Assembly: GCA_963169235.1 (NCBI GenBank) | Contig: CAUJCX010000016.1 | Span: 1 to 43,463 of the forward strand | DNA length: 43,463 nt | DNA from: Actinomycetota bacterium | GTDB taxonomy: Bacteria; Actinomycetota; Thermoleophilia; Miltoncostaeales; Miltoncostaeaceae | Direction of reading: 5' to 3' | Part shown: positions 1-5,694 of the stretch, piece by piece | How positions within the stretch are numbered: the stretch's first letter is position 1 | Layout of the letters: each line of letters opens with the position of its first letter | Made by a program: the position numbers and the translations under genes | The notes under the pieces: model-generated | Told to the model about the DNA's origin: nothing | Databases searched by the model: none | The model's input: the letters and a program-made list of their open reading frames with translations, nothing else

Positions 1-516
1 TACCACGGCGGCTACCACGACCCCACCGGCCACGTCAAAATGGGCCAGAGGTACTACACCCCCTACACCGGCAGCTTCATCGAAGTCGAACCCTTGAAGA
101 ACCCCGAAGATCTCCACGGCCTCATCGACTACACCTACGCCGCCGGCGACCCCGTGAACTACAGTGACGGCAGCGGAACCAAACGGGTGTTCGACGTGAG
201 TTGCCGCGACGTTGCGGCGCGGGGCAGGAACGGCAGTCTCGTGCTAACGATTCACCTCACTTGCAATAGGCGTAGCAACGGTGATTATTCCTGGGGTGAA
301 GCACTCATCGAAGGCTCGAACATCGTGGGTAAGCTCCTCTGGAAGAAGCACATTAAGGTCGCTGGTGCAGCGAGTGCGTGTGCGTCGGGGGCTTACGCAG
401 CTATGAAGAGCGGACGGGCTCATCCTGTGTCTGCGGTTGTTCTCTGCCTGCTCGGAGGCTACGCTGCGTATCGCGGTCTTCCGAATCAGGGTGGTGGAAG
501 CGGGCTTGAGTCTTGA
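1..516 (+). CDS. RHS-repeat protein, C-terminal fragment with variable tail
   Basis: The frame is open from base 1, so the 5' part lies outside the window. The first ~60 residues match the end of the RHS-associated core: YHDPTGHVKMGQRYY, then a short linker, then AGDPVNYSDGSG (family pattern YDPxTGxxxxxARYYDP...NPVNYxDPSG). In this family the core ends in a shell-closing motif, and what follows is a variable polymorphic-toxin tip. Here the tip is ~110 residues, unlike any toxin family I recognise. It has two cysteines near its start and two hydrophobic stretches (around VAGAASACASGAYAAM and VSAVVLCLLGGYAAYRG), which could suit a membrane-acting effector. The tail DNA is visibly less GC-rich than the window, as expected for swapped toxin tips. 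The stop overlaps the next start by 4 nt. RHS identity is firm; toxin function is inferred. Confidence 0.85.
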   Translation, partial: YHGGYHDPTGHVKMGQRYYTPYTGSFIEVEPLKNPEDLHGLIDYTYAAGDPVNYSDGSGTKRVFDVSCRDVAARGRNGSLVLTIHLTCNRRSNGDYSWGEALIEGSNIVGKLLWKKHIKVAGAASACASGAYAAMKSGRAHPVSAVVLCLLGGYAAYRGLPNQGGGSGLES

Positions 517-695
517 GTGCGCGGGGTCCGGATTGGAAGCGCTCGTTGCGGCCAGTCTATGCCGTAGGCGCGTGTTTCTGTGCGATAGTCGGCATGTACC
601 TGGCAGTAAGAGGGTTCTACTGCTATGCGGCGCTTTCCGGAGTAGGGGCAATCCTGGGCTGGCAGCTGTTCACCGAGGCACGACGAGGCGGGTGA
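513..695 (+). CDS. Small two-helix membrane protein, candidate immunity protein
   Basis: A 60-residue protein starting at TTG inside the TTGA overlap with the RHS stop, so translation is probably coupled. There are two predicted membrane helices, at about residues 14-32 (PVYAVGACFCAIVGMYLAV) and 36-53, with basic residues before the first and after the second, suggesting a cytoplasmic N and C terminus. A small gene coupled immediately 3' to an RHS tip is where cognate immunity genes sit, and membrane immunity proteins usually match membrane-acting toxins. No family was recognised. GC is low like the toxin tail, so the two were probably acquired together. The alternative is a non-coding 3' remnant. 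Confidence 0.5.
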   Translation: MSARGPDWKRSLRPVYAVGACFCAIVGMYLAVRGFYCYAALSGVGAILGWQLFTEARRGG

Positions 696-871
696 GGAGC
701 ACTGCACTGGTGCCTCGCGCTACGGGGATACTGAGCTTTACCTTGACGCAGGCAGCGGCAAAGATGATCGGCCGTCGGATGAGACACATCACACGCGAAG
801 GCGGCGTTGTGGGCGCTTTTGCGACGTGCGTCGTGGGTGGTGCTATTAATGTTCAAGCGGCGGACGATTGA
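692..871 (+). CDS. Tiny coupled ORF of unknown function downstream of RHS
   Basis: A 59-codon frame beginning at GTG in a GTGA overlap with the preceding stop and ending 3 nt before the next ATG. The product is basic in its first half (IGRRMRHITREGG) with one weak hydrophobic stretch (VVGAFATCVVGGAINV) near the C terminus. No family was recognised. Its support is positional: it fills the gap between two other small frames with tight coupling on both sides. It could be an orphan immunity gene, a decayed toxin fragment, or chance. Confidence 0.3.
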   Translation: MRSTALVPRATGILSFTLTQAAAKMIGRRMRHITREGGVVGAFATCVVGGAINVQAADD

Positions 872-874
872 GCG

Positions 875-1078
875 ATGACGCCTCGGCTCGAGGGGTGGTG
901 GCGCGTGGCCATCGTGCTCACCGTTGGTGCGGTTGTTGGCGGAGTAGCTGTGGCAGTCCAGCTGGGCGAGCGGGGGGTTACGCCGCGTGCCGTGGCGATC
1001 GTTCTGCTCTGCGGCGTAGCCCTGATCGCAGCCGCATTCGTGGGCCTGTTGTGGAGCGCACGCTCACGGGACAAATGA
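875..1078 (+). CDS. Small two-helix membrane protein
   Basis: A 67-residue protein with ATG 3 nt after the previous stop. Two strong membrane helices lie at about residues 9-28 (WRVAIVLTVGAVVGGVAVAV) and 38-60 (AVAIVLLCGVALIAAAFVGLL), with basic ends (MTPRLEGWWR, SARSRDK). Topology and size match the 60-residue protein at 513-695, although the sequences are not obviously related. Two or more small membrane proteins downstream of an RHS tip resemble the orphan-immunity arrays known for polymorphic toxins. That comparison is inference. Confidence 0.55.
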   Translation: MTPRLEGWWRVAIVLTVGAVVGGVAVAVQLGERGVTPRAVAIVLLCGVALIAAAFVGLLWSARSRDK

Positions 1079-1182
1079 ACGAGGCTGAACCTGCGCCACC
1101 AGAGAGTGCTGCGGCGGCGGAGGCGGGCACGGCGCGTACCTCGCGCGGGTACACGCCGGAAGGCCCCCGCGATGGAGCCTGA
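1075..1182 (+). CDS. Possible 35-codon ORF, end of the RHS gene chain
   Basis: ATG overlaps the preceding TGA (ATGA). The product is short, Ala/Glu/Pro-rich and hydrophilic, with no domain. It ends 23 nt before a GC-rich hairpin. Coupling is the only support; it may be an untranslated tail. Confidence 0.15.
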   Translation: MNEAEPAPPESAAAAEAGTARTSRGYTPEGPRDGA

Positions 1183-1205
1183 TCCGGTCGTGATGGCCGC
1201 CTGAT

Positions 1206-1222
1206 TCCGGGGGAGGCCCGGA
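1206..1222 (+). terminator. Hairpin after the RHS gene chain
   Basis: A perfect 6-bp stem TCCGGG/CCCGGA around a 5-nt GGAGG loop, with no T-run. It lies between the small ORFs and the rlmN promoter, which suits a terminator in a GC-rich actinobacterium. Confidence 0.4.
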
Positions 1223-1261
1223 CGGGAAGCGCGGGGCTGGGGCACGGGATCGCGGTGCGGC

Positions 1262-1267
1262 TACGCT
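1262..1267 (+). promoter_or_regulatory. -10 element of rlmN
   Basis: TACGCT, of the TANNNT type seen before many genes here. It would initiate near base 1274, which puts the upstream in-frame GTG at 1255 outside the transcript and supports GTG 1306 as the start. GGGGAG precedes that start. Confidence 0.45.
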
Positions 1268-1305
1268 GTGTCGTCCAGACGAAAGCGACGGGGAGCCCCA
1301 GCACA

Positions 1306-2313
1306 GTGGACGGCCACACGATTGCGGCGACGCTCGCCGAGTGGGGGGAGAAGCCGTTCCGCGCACGGCAGATCGCCGAGGCCAAGCGCCAGGGCGCGCG
1401 GACGTGGCAGGACATCACCACGCTCTCACGGGGCCTGCGCGAGCGGCTGGAAGCCGAGGGGCCGCTGTGGGACGTGGCAACTGACGAGACGCTGACGTCG
1501 TCCGACGGCACGGTGAAGTGGCGCCTGGGCCTGGCCGACGGCCGGGTGGTGGAGGCCGTGCTGATCGCCCACGCCAAGGGGCGCCGCACGCTGTGCGTGT
1601 CGAGCCAGGTCGGGTGCGCGCTGGCGTGCCGCTTCTGCGCCACGGGCTCCATGGGGTTCGGCCGCGACCTCACCGCCAACGAGATCGTCGAGCAGGGCCT
1701 CATCGGCCGCGCGGAAGCCGAACGGCAGGACGCGCGCCTGTCGAACGTGGTGTTCATGGGCATGGGCGAGCCCATGCAGAACCTCGCGGCGGTGCTGGCC
1801 GCGTGCGAGGCGTTCCACGACGACGCGGGCCTCGGCATCTCGGCGCGCGGCATCGCCATCTCCACCGCCGGGTGGGTGCCCGGCATCGAGGAGCTGTCGC
1901 GGTTCCACCTGCCGGTGCGGCTGGCGCTGTCGCTGCACGCCGCCGACGACACCGTCCGTGGCCGGCTGATGCCGATCAACGCGCGCTACCCCATCGCCAA
2001 CGTGCTGGCCGCGTGCCGGCGCTACTGCGACCGCACCGGCCGACGCGTGTTCATCGAGTACCTGCTGCTTGACGGCGTCAACGACGCGCCCGCGGACGCC
2101 CGCAACCTGGCGGCGCTGCTGCGCGACGGGCGGTTCCACGTCAACCTGATCGAGTACAACCCCACCGACGGGGGCTTCTCGGCCAGCTCCCAGCCGCGCC
2201 GCGAGACGTTCCTCGCCGCGCTCGCCCACGCGGGCATCGAGGCGTCCGTGCGCCGCTCGCGCGGGGCCGACGTGGACGCCGCCTGCGGCCAGCTGGCCGC
2301 GAAGGGGGCGTAG
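1306..2313 (+). CDS. rlmN: 23S rRNA (A2503-C2)/tRNA (A37-C2) methyltransferase RlmN
   Basis: A radical-SAM enzyme that methylates C2 of A2503 in 23S rRNA, and in many bacteria A37 of some tRNAs. The N-terminal segment has the family's GEKPFRARQI. The [4Fe-4S]/SAM motif is CALACRFCATG (CxxxCxxC). Next come FMGMGEPMQN (GGEP-like SAM loop), SLHAADD and the region IEYLLLDGVND, with VNLIEYNP near the end. The C-terminal acceptor cysteine is in DVDAACGQLA, matching the catalytic Cys of the dual-cysteine mechanism. Start chosen at GTG 1306 (335 aa) because the -10 element lies between it and GTG 1255. Monocistronic; convergent with the peroxiredoxin gene across a strong hairpin. Confidence 0.95.
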   Translation: MDGHTIAATLAEWGEKPFRARQIAEAKRQGARTWQDITTLSRGLRERLEAEGPLWDVATDETLTSSDGTVKWRLGLADGRVVEAVLIAHAKGRRTLCVSSQVGCALACRFCATGSMGFGRDLTANEIVEQGLIGRAEAERQDARLSNVVFMGMGEPMQNLAAVLAACEAFHDDAGLGISARGIAISTAGWVPGIEELSRFHLPVRLALSLHAADDTVRGRLMPINARYPIANVLAACRRYCDRTGRRVFIEYLLLDGVNDAPADARNLAALLRDGRFHVNLIEYNPTDGGFSASSQPRRETFLAALAHAGIEASVRRSRGADVDAACGQLAAKGA

Positions 2314-2326
2314 GGGCCGGACCGCC

Positions 2327-2355
2327 CCCCGGACCCGCGGTGCGCGGGCCCGGGG
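2327..2355. terminator. Bidirectional terminator between rlmN and peroxiredoxin gene
   Basis: A near-perfect inverted repeat: CCCCGG, one mismatch, CCCGCG, loop GTG, CGCGGG, one mismatch, CCGGGG. It lies between two convergent genes, symmetric, with no T-run. Confidence 0.75.
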
Positions 2356-2364
2356 AGACCCCGC

Positions 2365-2826
2365 TCAGATGGCGCAGGCGGCGGCCTTCGCGGCCTCCAC
2401 GTCGGGCATGTCGGGCGGCGCGTCCATCGCCTCGGCGTGGGTGATCGTGCCGTCGGGGCCGATCACGAACAGCGCCCGGGTGGTGATGCCGGGGCCATCC
2501 AGGAACACGCCGTACTGCTGCGCCACGGCGCCGCGCGGCTGGAAGTCGCTCAAGAACGTCACCGAGTCGGCGGCGCCCACCTGCTTGGCGAACGCATCCA
2601 GGCTGTACGCGTGGTCCACCGAGATGCCGAACACCTTGGCGTTGCCGTACGCGCCCGCGTCGCCACCCAGGTCGGTGAACTGCTTGGTACACACGCCGCT
2701 GAACGCGAGCGGAAAGAACGCCAGCACGACGGGACCCTTCTCAAGCTCCTTCGACAGGGTCACCTCCTCCATGCCGTTGCTCTTGAGGGTGAAGTCGGGT
2801 GCAGTGTCTCCCGCGCTCAGTGCCAT
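2365..2826 (-). CDS. AhpC/TSA-family peroxiredoxin (AhpE/Bcp-like)
   Basis: A thiol peroxidase of 153 residues that should reduce peroxides in the cytoplasm. The thioredoxin-like fold shows VVLAFFPLAFSGVC with peroxidatic Cys46 (PxxxxxxC motif), then the conserved TxLSD-like VTFLSDF and the ATR-like TTRALFVIGPDG. There is no second Cys at +5, so it is not a classic Bcp pair. The only other cysteine is three residues from the C terminus (AAACAI), a possible unusual resolving cysteine. The ATG is preceded by GAGGAAG, and a -10 (TAGCGT, minus strand, 2870-2875) lies 44 nt upstream. A small membrane gene diverges from it. Confidence 0.9.
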   Translation of the reverse strand: MALSAGDTAPDFTLKSNGMEEVTLSKELEKGPVVLAFFPLAFSGVCTKQFTDLGGDAGAYGNAKVFGISVDHAYSLDAFAKQVGAADSVTFLSDFQPRGAVAQQYGVFLDGPGITTRALFVIGPDGTITHAEAMDAPPDMPDVEAAKAAACAI

Positions 2827-2869
2827 GGGCTTCCTCTTTCCGGCTCGATGACGAAACGGTCTGCGGGCG

Positions 2870-2875
2870 ACGCTA
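2870..2875 (-). promoter_or_regulatory. -10 element of the peroxiredoxin gene
   Basis: TAGCGT on the minus strand, giving a leader of about 36 nt that carries the GAGGAAG ribosome-binding site. Confidence 0.4.
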
Positions 2876-2919
2876 CACCACGCATGCTGGACGGGCGTCG
2901 ACCTGTCCGCGCGAACCTC

Positions 2920-2925
2920 TACGCT
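2920..2925 (+). promoter_or_regulatory. Leaderless promoter, -10 TACGCT
   Basis: TACGCT sits 6 nt before GTG 2932, so the transcript should start at or next to the start codon. Confidence 0.5.
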
Positions 2926-2931
2926 GGCGAG

Positions 2932-3132
2932 GTGAGCTCCACCGACGACGAGACGCGCCCGCCCGGCCAGGGCTGGAGCCTGGGTGCCGATGGTTTCTCC
3001 AAGGCGTTCTGGCTCTTCATGACCGTGGTGCTGGTGGTGATCGGCGTGATCCTGCTGACGTCGGGCTACGTCGGATACGGCGGCATGCTGCTGGTGCTGG
3101 GGGGCGCGGCATTCGTCAACGTGCTGCCGTGA
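2932..3132 (+). CDS. Small membrane protein of unknown function
   Basis: 66 residues: a hydrophilic, acidic N terminus, then a Trp/Phe-rich amphipathic stretch (GFSKAFWLFM) leading into two hydrophobic segments (TVVLVVIGVILLTSGYV and GGMLLVLGGAAFVNVL). No family was recognised. The start is GTG 2932, because a -10 lies 6 nt before it and an ATG at 2849 would be upstream of the promoter. It is coupled to the next ORF by a GTGA overlap. Divergent from the peroxiredoxin gene. Confidence 0.6.
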   Translation: MSSTDDETRPPGQGWSLGADGFSKAFWLFMTVVLVVIGVILLTSGYVGYGGMLLVLGGAAFVNVLP

Positions 3133-3299
3133 ACGCCGAGCACGTCGCAGACCTGTTGCAGGAGGCGCATCCCGGCGCCGAGCCGTACGAGACGCCGTGG
3201 CCGCTGCTGGCGGCGTGGCTGGGCGAGGCGGGGGTGGACCCCGACGACGACGCCGTCGTCACGGCCGTGCTGAACGCCTGGGACGCCCGCCTCACCTGA
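3129..3299 (+). CDS. Small acidic protein of unknown function
   Basis: 56 residues, starting at GTG in a GTGA overlap with the membrane-protein gene. The product is soluble and acidic, with short likely helices (AEHVADLLQEAH, WPLLAAWLGEAG, DDAVVTAVLNAWDARL). No family was recognised. Tight coupling with the 66-residue membrane protein suggests the two act together. Convergent with the MarR gene; both stops pair in a short hairpin. Confidence 0.55.
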   Translation: MNAEHVADLLQEAHPGAEPYETPWPLLAAWLGEAGVDPDDDAVVTAVLNAWDARLT

Positions 3300-3315
3300 G
3301 GCCCGGCGCGCTCAG
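3296..3315. terminator. Hairpin shared by convergent stops
   Basis: CTGAG and CTCAG pair around a 10-nt loop; TGA (3297-3299) and TCA (the minus-strand TGA, 3312-3314) form the stem. Short (5 bp), hence modest confidence. Confidence 0.35.
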
Positions 3316-3791
3316 CCGTCGTGCGGCATGCCGGTGAGCGTGGCGAGCGCCGCCCGCAAGTCGTCGTAGCGCGCGGCCCCCAGGCGCTCGGCCCACGCGG
3401 CCTCCACGCGCCGGAACGTGTCGTGCACCGCGTCCTGGGCGGCGCGGCCCCGGTCGGTGAGGGCCACGAGGCGGCCCCGCTGATCGCCGGGATCCGGGCA
3501 CGTGGTCACGTACCCTTGGGCCTCCAGCCGCTGGATCTGCTGGCTGATGGCCTGCTTCGACACGTCGCAGCGGGCGGCGAGCGCCCCGGGGCGCACGGGA
3601 CCCGCGTGGAGCCATCGCAGCACGTTGGCCGAGTGGGCCAGCGTGACGTCGCCGTACGGGGTGTCGGCCATGCGCTGCGCGAAGTCGCGCGCGAACACGT
3701 GCTTCGCCGCGCCGACGAGGGCGATCACCGGGGGGCGCGTCCCCAGGCTGCCGGGCCGGCCCGGGTGGTCCGCTGTGCACGCGTCGTCCAT
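3312..3791 (-). CDS. MarR-family transcriptional regulator
   Basis: 159 residues with a MarR winged-helix core: a dimerisation helix (IALVGAAKHVFARDF), LAHSANVLRWLHAGP, the recognition-helix region CDVSKQAISQQIQRLEAQGYV, the wing DPGDQRGRLVALTDRG, and a C-terminal dimer helix. It faces a divergent flavin reductase gene. Two almost identical palindromes in the shared intergenic region are the probable operators, so it likely represses itself and the reductase until a ligand or oxidant releases it. There is one Cys in the HTH (RCDVSKQ), a possible but unproven redox sensor. The ATG is 6 nt after a -10 (TAGGGT), so the mRNA is probably leaderless. Confidence 0.9.
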   Translation of the reverse strand: MDDACTADHPGRPGSLGTRPPVIALVGAAKHVFARDFAQRMADTPYGDVTLAHSANVLRWLHAGPVRPGALAARCDVSKQAISQQIQRLEAQGYVTTCPDPGDQRGRLVALTDRGRAAQDAVHDTFRRVEAAWAERLGAARYDDLRAALATLTGMPHDG

Positions 3792-3797
3792 GCACCC

Positions 3798-3803
3798 ACC
3801 CTA
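3798..3803 (-). promoter_or_regulatory. Leaderless promoter of the MarR gene, -10 TAGGGT
   Basis: TAGGGT on the minus strand ends 6 nt before the ATG at 3791. Operator A lies just upstream, where a -35 would be. Confidence 0.45.
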
Positions 3804-3810
3804 CCGCACA

Positions 3811-3829
3811 ACGTCAACCGCCTTGACTA
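3811..3829. promoter_or_regulatory. MarR operator A
   Basis: On the minus strand this reads TAGTCAAGGCGGTTGACGT, an inverted repeat GTCAA-N5-TTGAC. It covers the -35 (TTGACT) of the reductase promoter and sits upstream of the MarR -10. It matches operator B at 16 of 19 positions. Confidence 0.7.
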
Positions 3830-3851
3830 ATGGGCGGGCATCCGGCAGGCT
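3823..3851 (+). promoter_or_regulatory. Promoter of the FMN reductase gene
   Basis: TTGACT (3823-3828), a 17-nt spacer, then CAGGCT (3846-3851). Initiation would be near 3858, between the two operators. Confidence 0.5.
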
Positions 3852-3860
3852 GTCGCCGGT

Positions 3861-3879
3861 AGTCAAGTGTGTTGACGAG
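3861..3879. promoter_or_regulatory. MarR operator B
   Basis: TAGTCAAGTGTGTTGACGA on the plus strand, the same GTCAA-N5-TTGAC palindrome as operator A. Centres are about 49 bp apart and orientation is opposite. It lies just after the predicted reductase transcription start and before the ribosome-binding site GGGAGGGTG. Confidence 0.7.
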
Positions 3880-3894
3880 ACGGGAGGGTGACGT

Positions 3895-4437
3895 ATGCGC
3901 GTGCTGGTTCTGGGATCCCTGCGGTCCGGCGGCCTCAACGAGGCGCTGGCCGCGACGGTCGAGCGGGAGGCCGCCGGGATGGCCGACGTGGTGCGCTTCG
4001 CGGGCCTCGAGCGGCTGCCGCTGTACACCACAGACCTCGACGCCGAGGGCGTCCACGACCAGGTCGACCGCCTGCGTCGCGAGGTGCGCGCGGCCGATGC
4101 CGTCGCCATCGTGACGCCCGAGCACAACGCCATGCCGAGCGCGGCGGTGAAGAACGCCCTCGACCTGGCGTCACGCCCCCTGGGCGATGCGCCGCTGGCC
4201 GGCAAGCCGGTGGCGGTGATGTCGGCGTCGCCCACGCCGGGCGGGGGACGCCGCGCGATCGCCGCGCTGCTGGCGGGGCTCGGGTCGGCGCGCGCCGTGC
4301 CCGTGGAAGCGACCGTCTCGGTACCCGCCGCCCACGAGCGGCGCGACGGCGAAGGCGGCTACGACGCCGCCGTCGGTGCCGACGTGCGCGCCGCGCTCAC
4401 CGCACTGGCCGGGGCCACCGCCCTCGCCACCGCGTGA
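3895..4437 (+). CDS. NADPH-dependent FMN reductase family protein
   Basis: A 180-residue flavodoxin-fold oxidoreductase, expected to bind FMN and use NAD(P)H to reduce flavin, quinones or azo compounds. Visible motifs are the phosphate-binding loop GSLRSGGLNE (family GSxRxxSxN), VTPEHNAMPSAAVKNALDLAS (TPEYNxxxPxxLKNAID) and GKPVAVMSASPTPGGGRRA. The ATG is well placed after GGGAGGG. Two MarR operators flank its promoter, which points to induction by an electrophile, quinone or similar MarR ligand. The substrate is not determined. Convergent with lipB across a hairpin that includes both stop codons. Confidence 0.9.
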   Translation: MRVLVLGSLRSGGLNEALAATVEREAAGMADVVRFAGLERLPLYTTDLDAEGVHDQVDRLRREVRAADAVAIVTPEHNAMPSAAVKNALDLASRPLGDAPLAGKPVAVMSASPTPGGGRRAIAALLAGLGSARAVPVEATVSVPAAHERRDGEGGYDAAVGADVRAALTALAGATALATA

Positions 4438-4474
4438 CGCAGGCCCGCCACACGCCGGGGCGGCCCTTGCGTCA
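4435..4474. terminator. Bidirectional terminator built on both stop codons
   Basis: TGACGCA (4435-4441) pairs perfectly with TGCGTCA (4468-4474), and GGCC/GGCC extends the stem after a 2-nt bulge. The first TGA is the reductase stop and the final TCA is the lipB stop. Confidence 0.65.
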
Positions 4475-5122
4475 GGCGAGCAGGTCGCCCGGTGTCAGAG
4501 CGAGGCCCAGGCGGGCCGCCAGCTCGTCGGTCAGGCGCGCCTCCACGCGGGCCCGGTCGGGATCCCCACCCTCGCGGGCGATGGACGTGGCCTCCACCCC
4601 GGGCGCCCCGCACGCGGTCATCAGGGTGAACCAGTCCATGTCGGGGTCGCGGTTGAGCGCCAGCCCGTGGTACGTGACGCGGTCCTTCACGCGGATGCCG
4701 ACGCTGCCGAGCTTGCGCCCCGCCACGTACACGCCCATGGCGTCGCCGTCGACCACCGCACCGTCGATGCCGGACGCCGCCGCCATGGCCTCCAGCAGGG
4801 CCAGCACGAACCCGCGCACCCCGAGGCCGCGCTCGAGGCGGTGGATCACGTAGCCCGTGGTCTGGCCCGGCCCGTGCCACGTCATCTGGCCGCCGCGGTC
4901 CGCCTGCACGAACGTGGCGCCCCGGGTCGCGAGCAACTCGTCCGAGAGGAACAGGTCGGCGCGGCTGCCGTGGCGACCCATCGTGAACACGGGGTCGTGC
5001 TCCAGCAGCCACACCACGTCCGGCCCCCGGTCGGCGGCCCTCAGCGCGGCTAGCTCGCGCTGCCGCGCCCACGCCTCGGCGTACCCGATGCGCGGCGTGT
5101 GCACCAGCACGGCGTCCGTCAC
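4472..5122 (-). CDS. lipB: Octanoyl-[acyl carrier protein]:protein N-octanoyltransferase LipB
   Basis: Transfers octanoyl from ACP to the lipoyl domains of 2-oxoacid dehydrogenases and GcvH, the first step of lipoate synthesis. 216 residues in the usual order: LLEHDPVFTMGRH, VQADRGGQMTWHGPGQTTGYV (the RGG.xTxHGPGQ motif), GVYVAGRKLGSVGIRV with the catalytic lysine, YHGLALNRDPDMDWF, and the catalytic cysteine in MTACGAPGVEATSI. The start is GTG in a GTGA overlap with the upstream GNAT gene, so the two are co-translated. lipA is not in the window. Confidence 0.95.
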   Translation of the reverse strand: MTDAVLVHTPRIGYAEAWARQRELAALRAADRGPDVVWLLEHDPVFTMGRHGSRADLFLSDELLATRGATFVQADRGGQMTWHGPGQTTGYVIHRLERGLGVRGFVLALLEAMAAASGIDGAVVDGDAMGVYVAGRKLGSVGIRVKDRVTYHGLALNRDPDMDWFTLMTACGAPGVEATSIAREGGDPDRARVEARLTDELAARLGLALTPGDLLA

Positions 5123-5634
5123 CGCCCGTCTCCGCCGGCGAGATGCAGCTCCACCATGCTGACGTCGCGCCACGCGCCGTCCAGGCGGCCGTGGCCGCGG
5201 TACGTACCCACCATGCGAAAGCCGTTGCGCTCGGCCAGCGCCAGCCCGGACGCGTTCTCGGCCATGATCACGCCCACCAGCTTCCAGTAGCCGAAGCCCG
5301 GGGCCTGGTCGATGAGATGCCGCAGCATCGCCCGTCCCACCCCCGTCCCGCGCGCCGACTGGGCCACGTACACCGTGTACTCGGCGACGCCGTCGAACCA
5401 TGGGCGGTGCGAGAACGGCGCCAGCGCCGACCAGGCCACCACCTCGCCGCCGCGCTCGGCGCAGAACACCGGCGCCCGCTCGCCTCGCGCGGCGAGCCAT
5501 GCGCGGCGCTCGTCGGCCGTGTGCGGGCCGGTGGCGAACGTGGCGTTGCCCTCGGCGACGCCCTCGTCGTAGATCTCGCCGATGCGGCCCGCGTCGGCGT
5601 CCCCGGCGGGGCGGATGGTGGGGGCATCGGTCAT
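5119..5634 (-). CDS. GNAT-family N-acetyltransferase (phosphinothricin acetyltransferase-like)
   Basis: 171 residues: an acetyl-CoA-dependent N-acetyltransferase of the Pat/YncA type. Motifs are IRPAGDADAGRIGEIYDEGV at the N terminus (typical 'IRpAt..D...I..IYN..V'), the CoA-binding loop AQSARGTGVGRAMLRHLI (Q/RxxGxG/A), and MAENASGLALAERNGFRMVGT. Pat-like proteins acetylate amino acid analogues or methionine sulfoximine/sulfone; the substrate here is unknown. First gene of a two-gene operon with lipB (GTGA overlap). The ATG is 7 nt after a -10 (TACTCT), i.e. leaderless. Confidence 0.9.
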   Translation of the reverse strand: MTDAPTIRPAGDADAGRIGEIYDEGVAEGNATFATGPHTADERRAWLAARGERAPVFCAERGGEVVAWSALAPFSHRPWFDGVAEYTVYVAQSARGTGVGRAMLRHLIDQAPGFGYWKLVGVIMAENASGLALAERNGFRMVGTYRGHGRLDGAWRDVSMVELHLAGGDGR

Positions 5635-5641
5635 CGCCCCA

Positions 5642-5647
5642 AGAGTA
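5642..5647 (-). promoter_or_regulatory. Leaderless promoter of GNAT-lipB, -10 TACTCT
   Basis: TACTCT on the minus strand, 7 nt before the ATG at 5634. Confidence 0.45.
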
Positions 5648-5677
5648 GTGCCCGCGCGCACGACCCGGCCTCTTCTG

Positions 5678-5694
5678 ATAATGATTCCCATTAT
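5678..5694. promoter_or_regulatory. Zur box over the znuA promoter and start
   Basis: ATAATGATTCCCATTAT is an inverted repeat with perfect 6-bp arms ATAATG/CATTAT. It fits Fur/Zur-type operators (ATAATGA-N-TCATTAT-like) and is strikingly AT-rich for this DNA. A -10-like GATAAT (5677-5682) overlaps its left edge, and the znuA ATG (5693) its right edge. Binding of a zinc-loaded Zur would block initiation directly. Zur rather than Fur is inferred from the genes controlled. Confidence 0.8.

Noticed and set aside
244-651. Minus-strand frame opposite the RHS tail
   Set aside because: Product is Arg/Ser/Thr-rich without hydrophobic or domain structure, and it lacks a supported start; the plus-strand RHS frame continues from the core.
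1255-1305. Upstream GTG start for rlmN
   Set aside because: A -10 element lies between this GTG and the one at 1306, and the extra 17 residues do not resemble the family.
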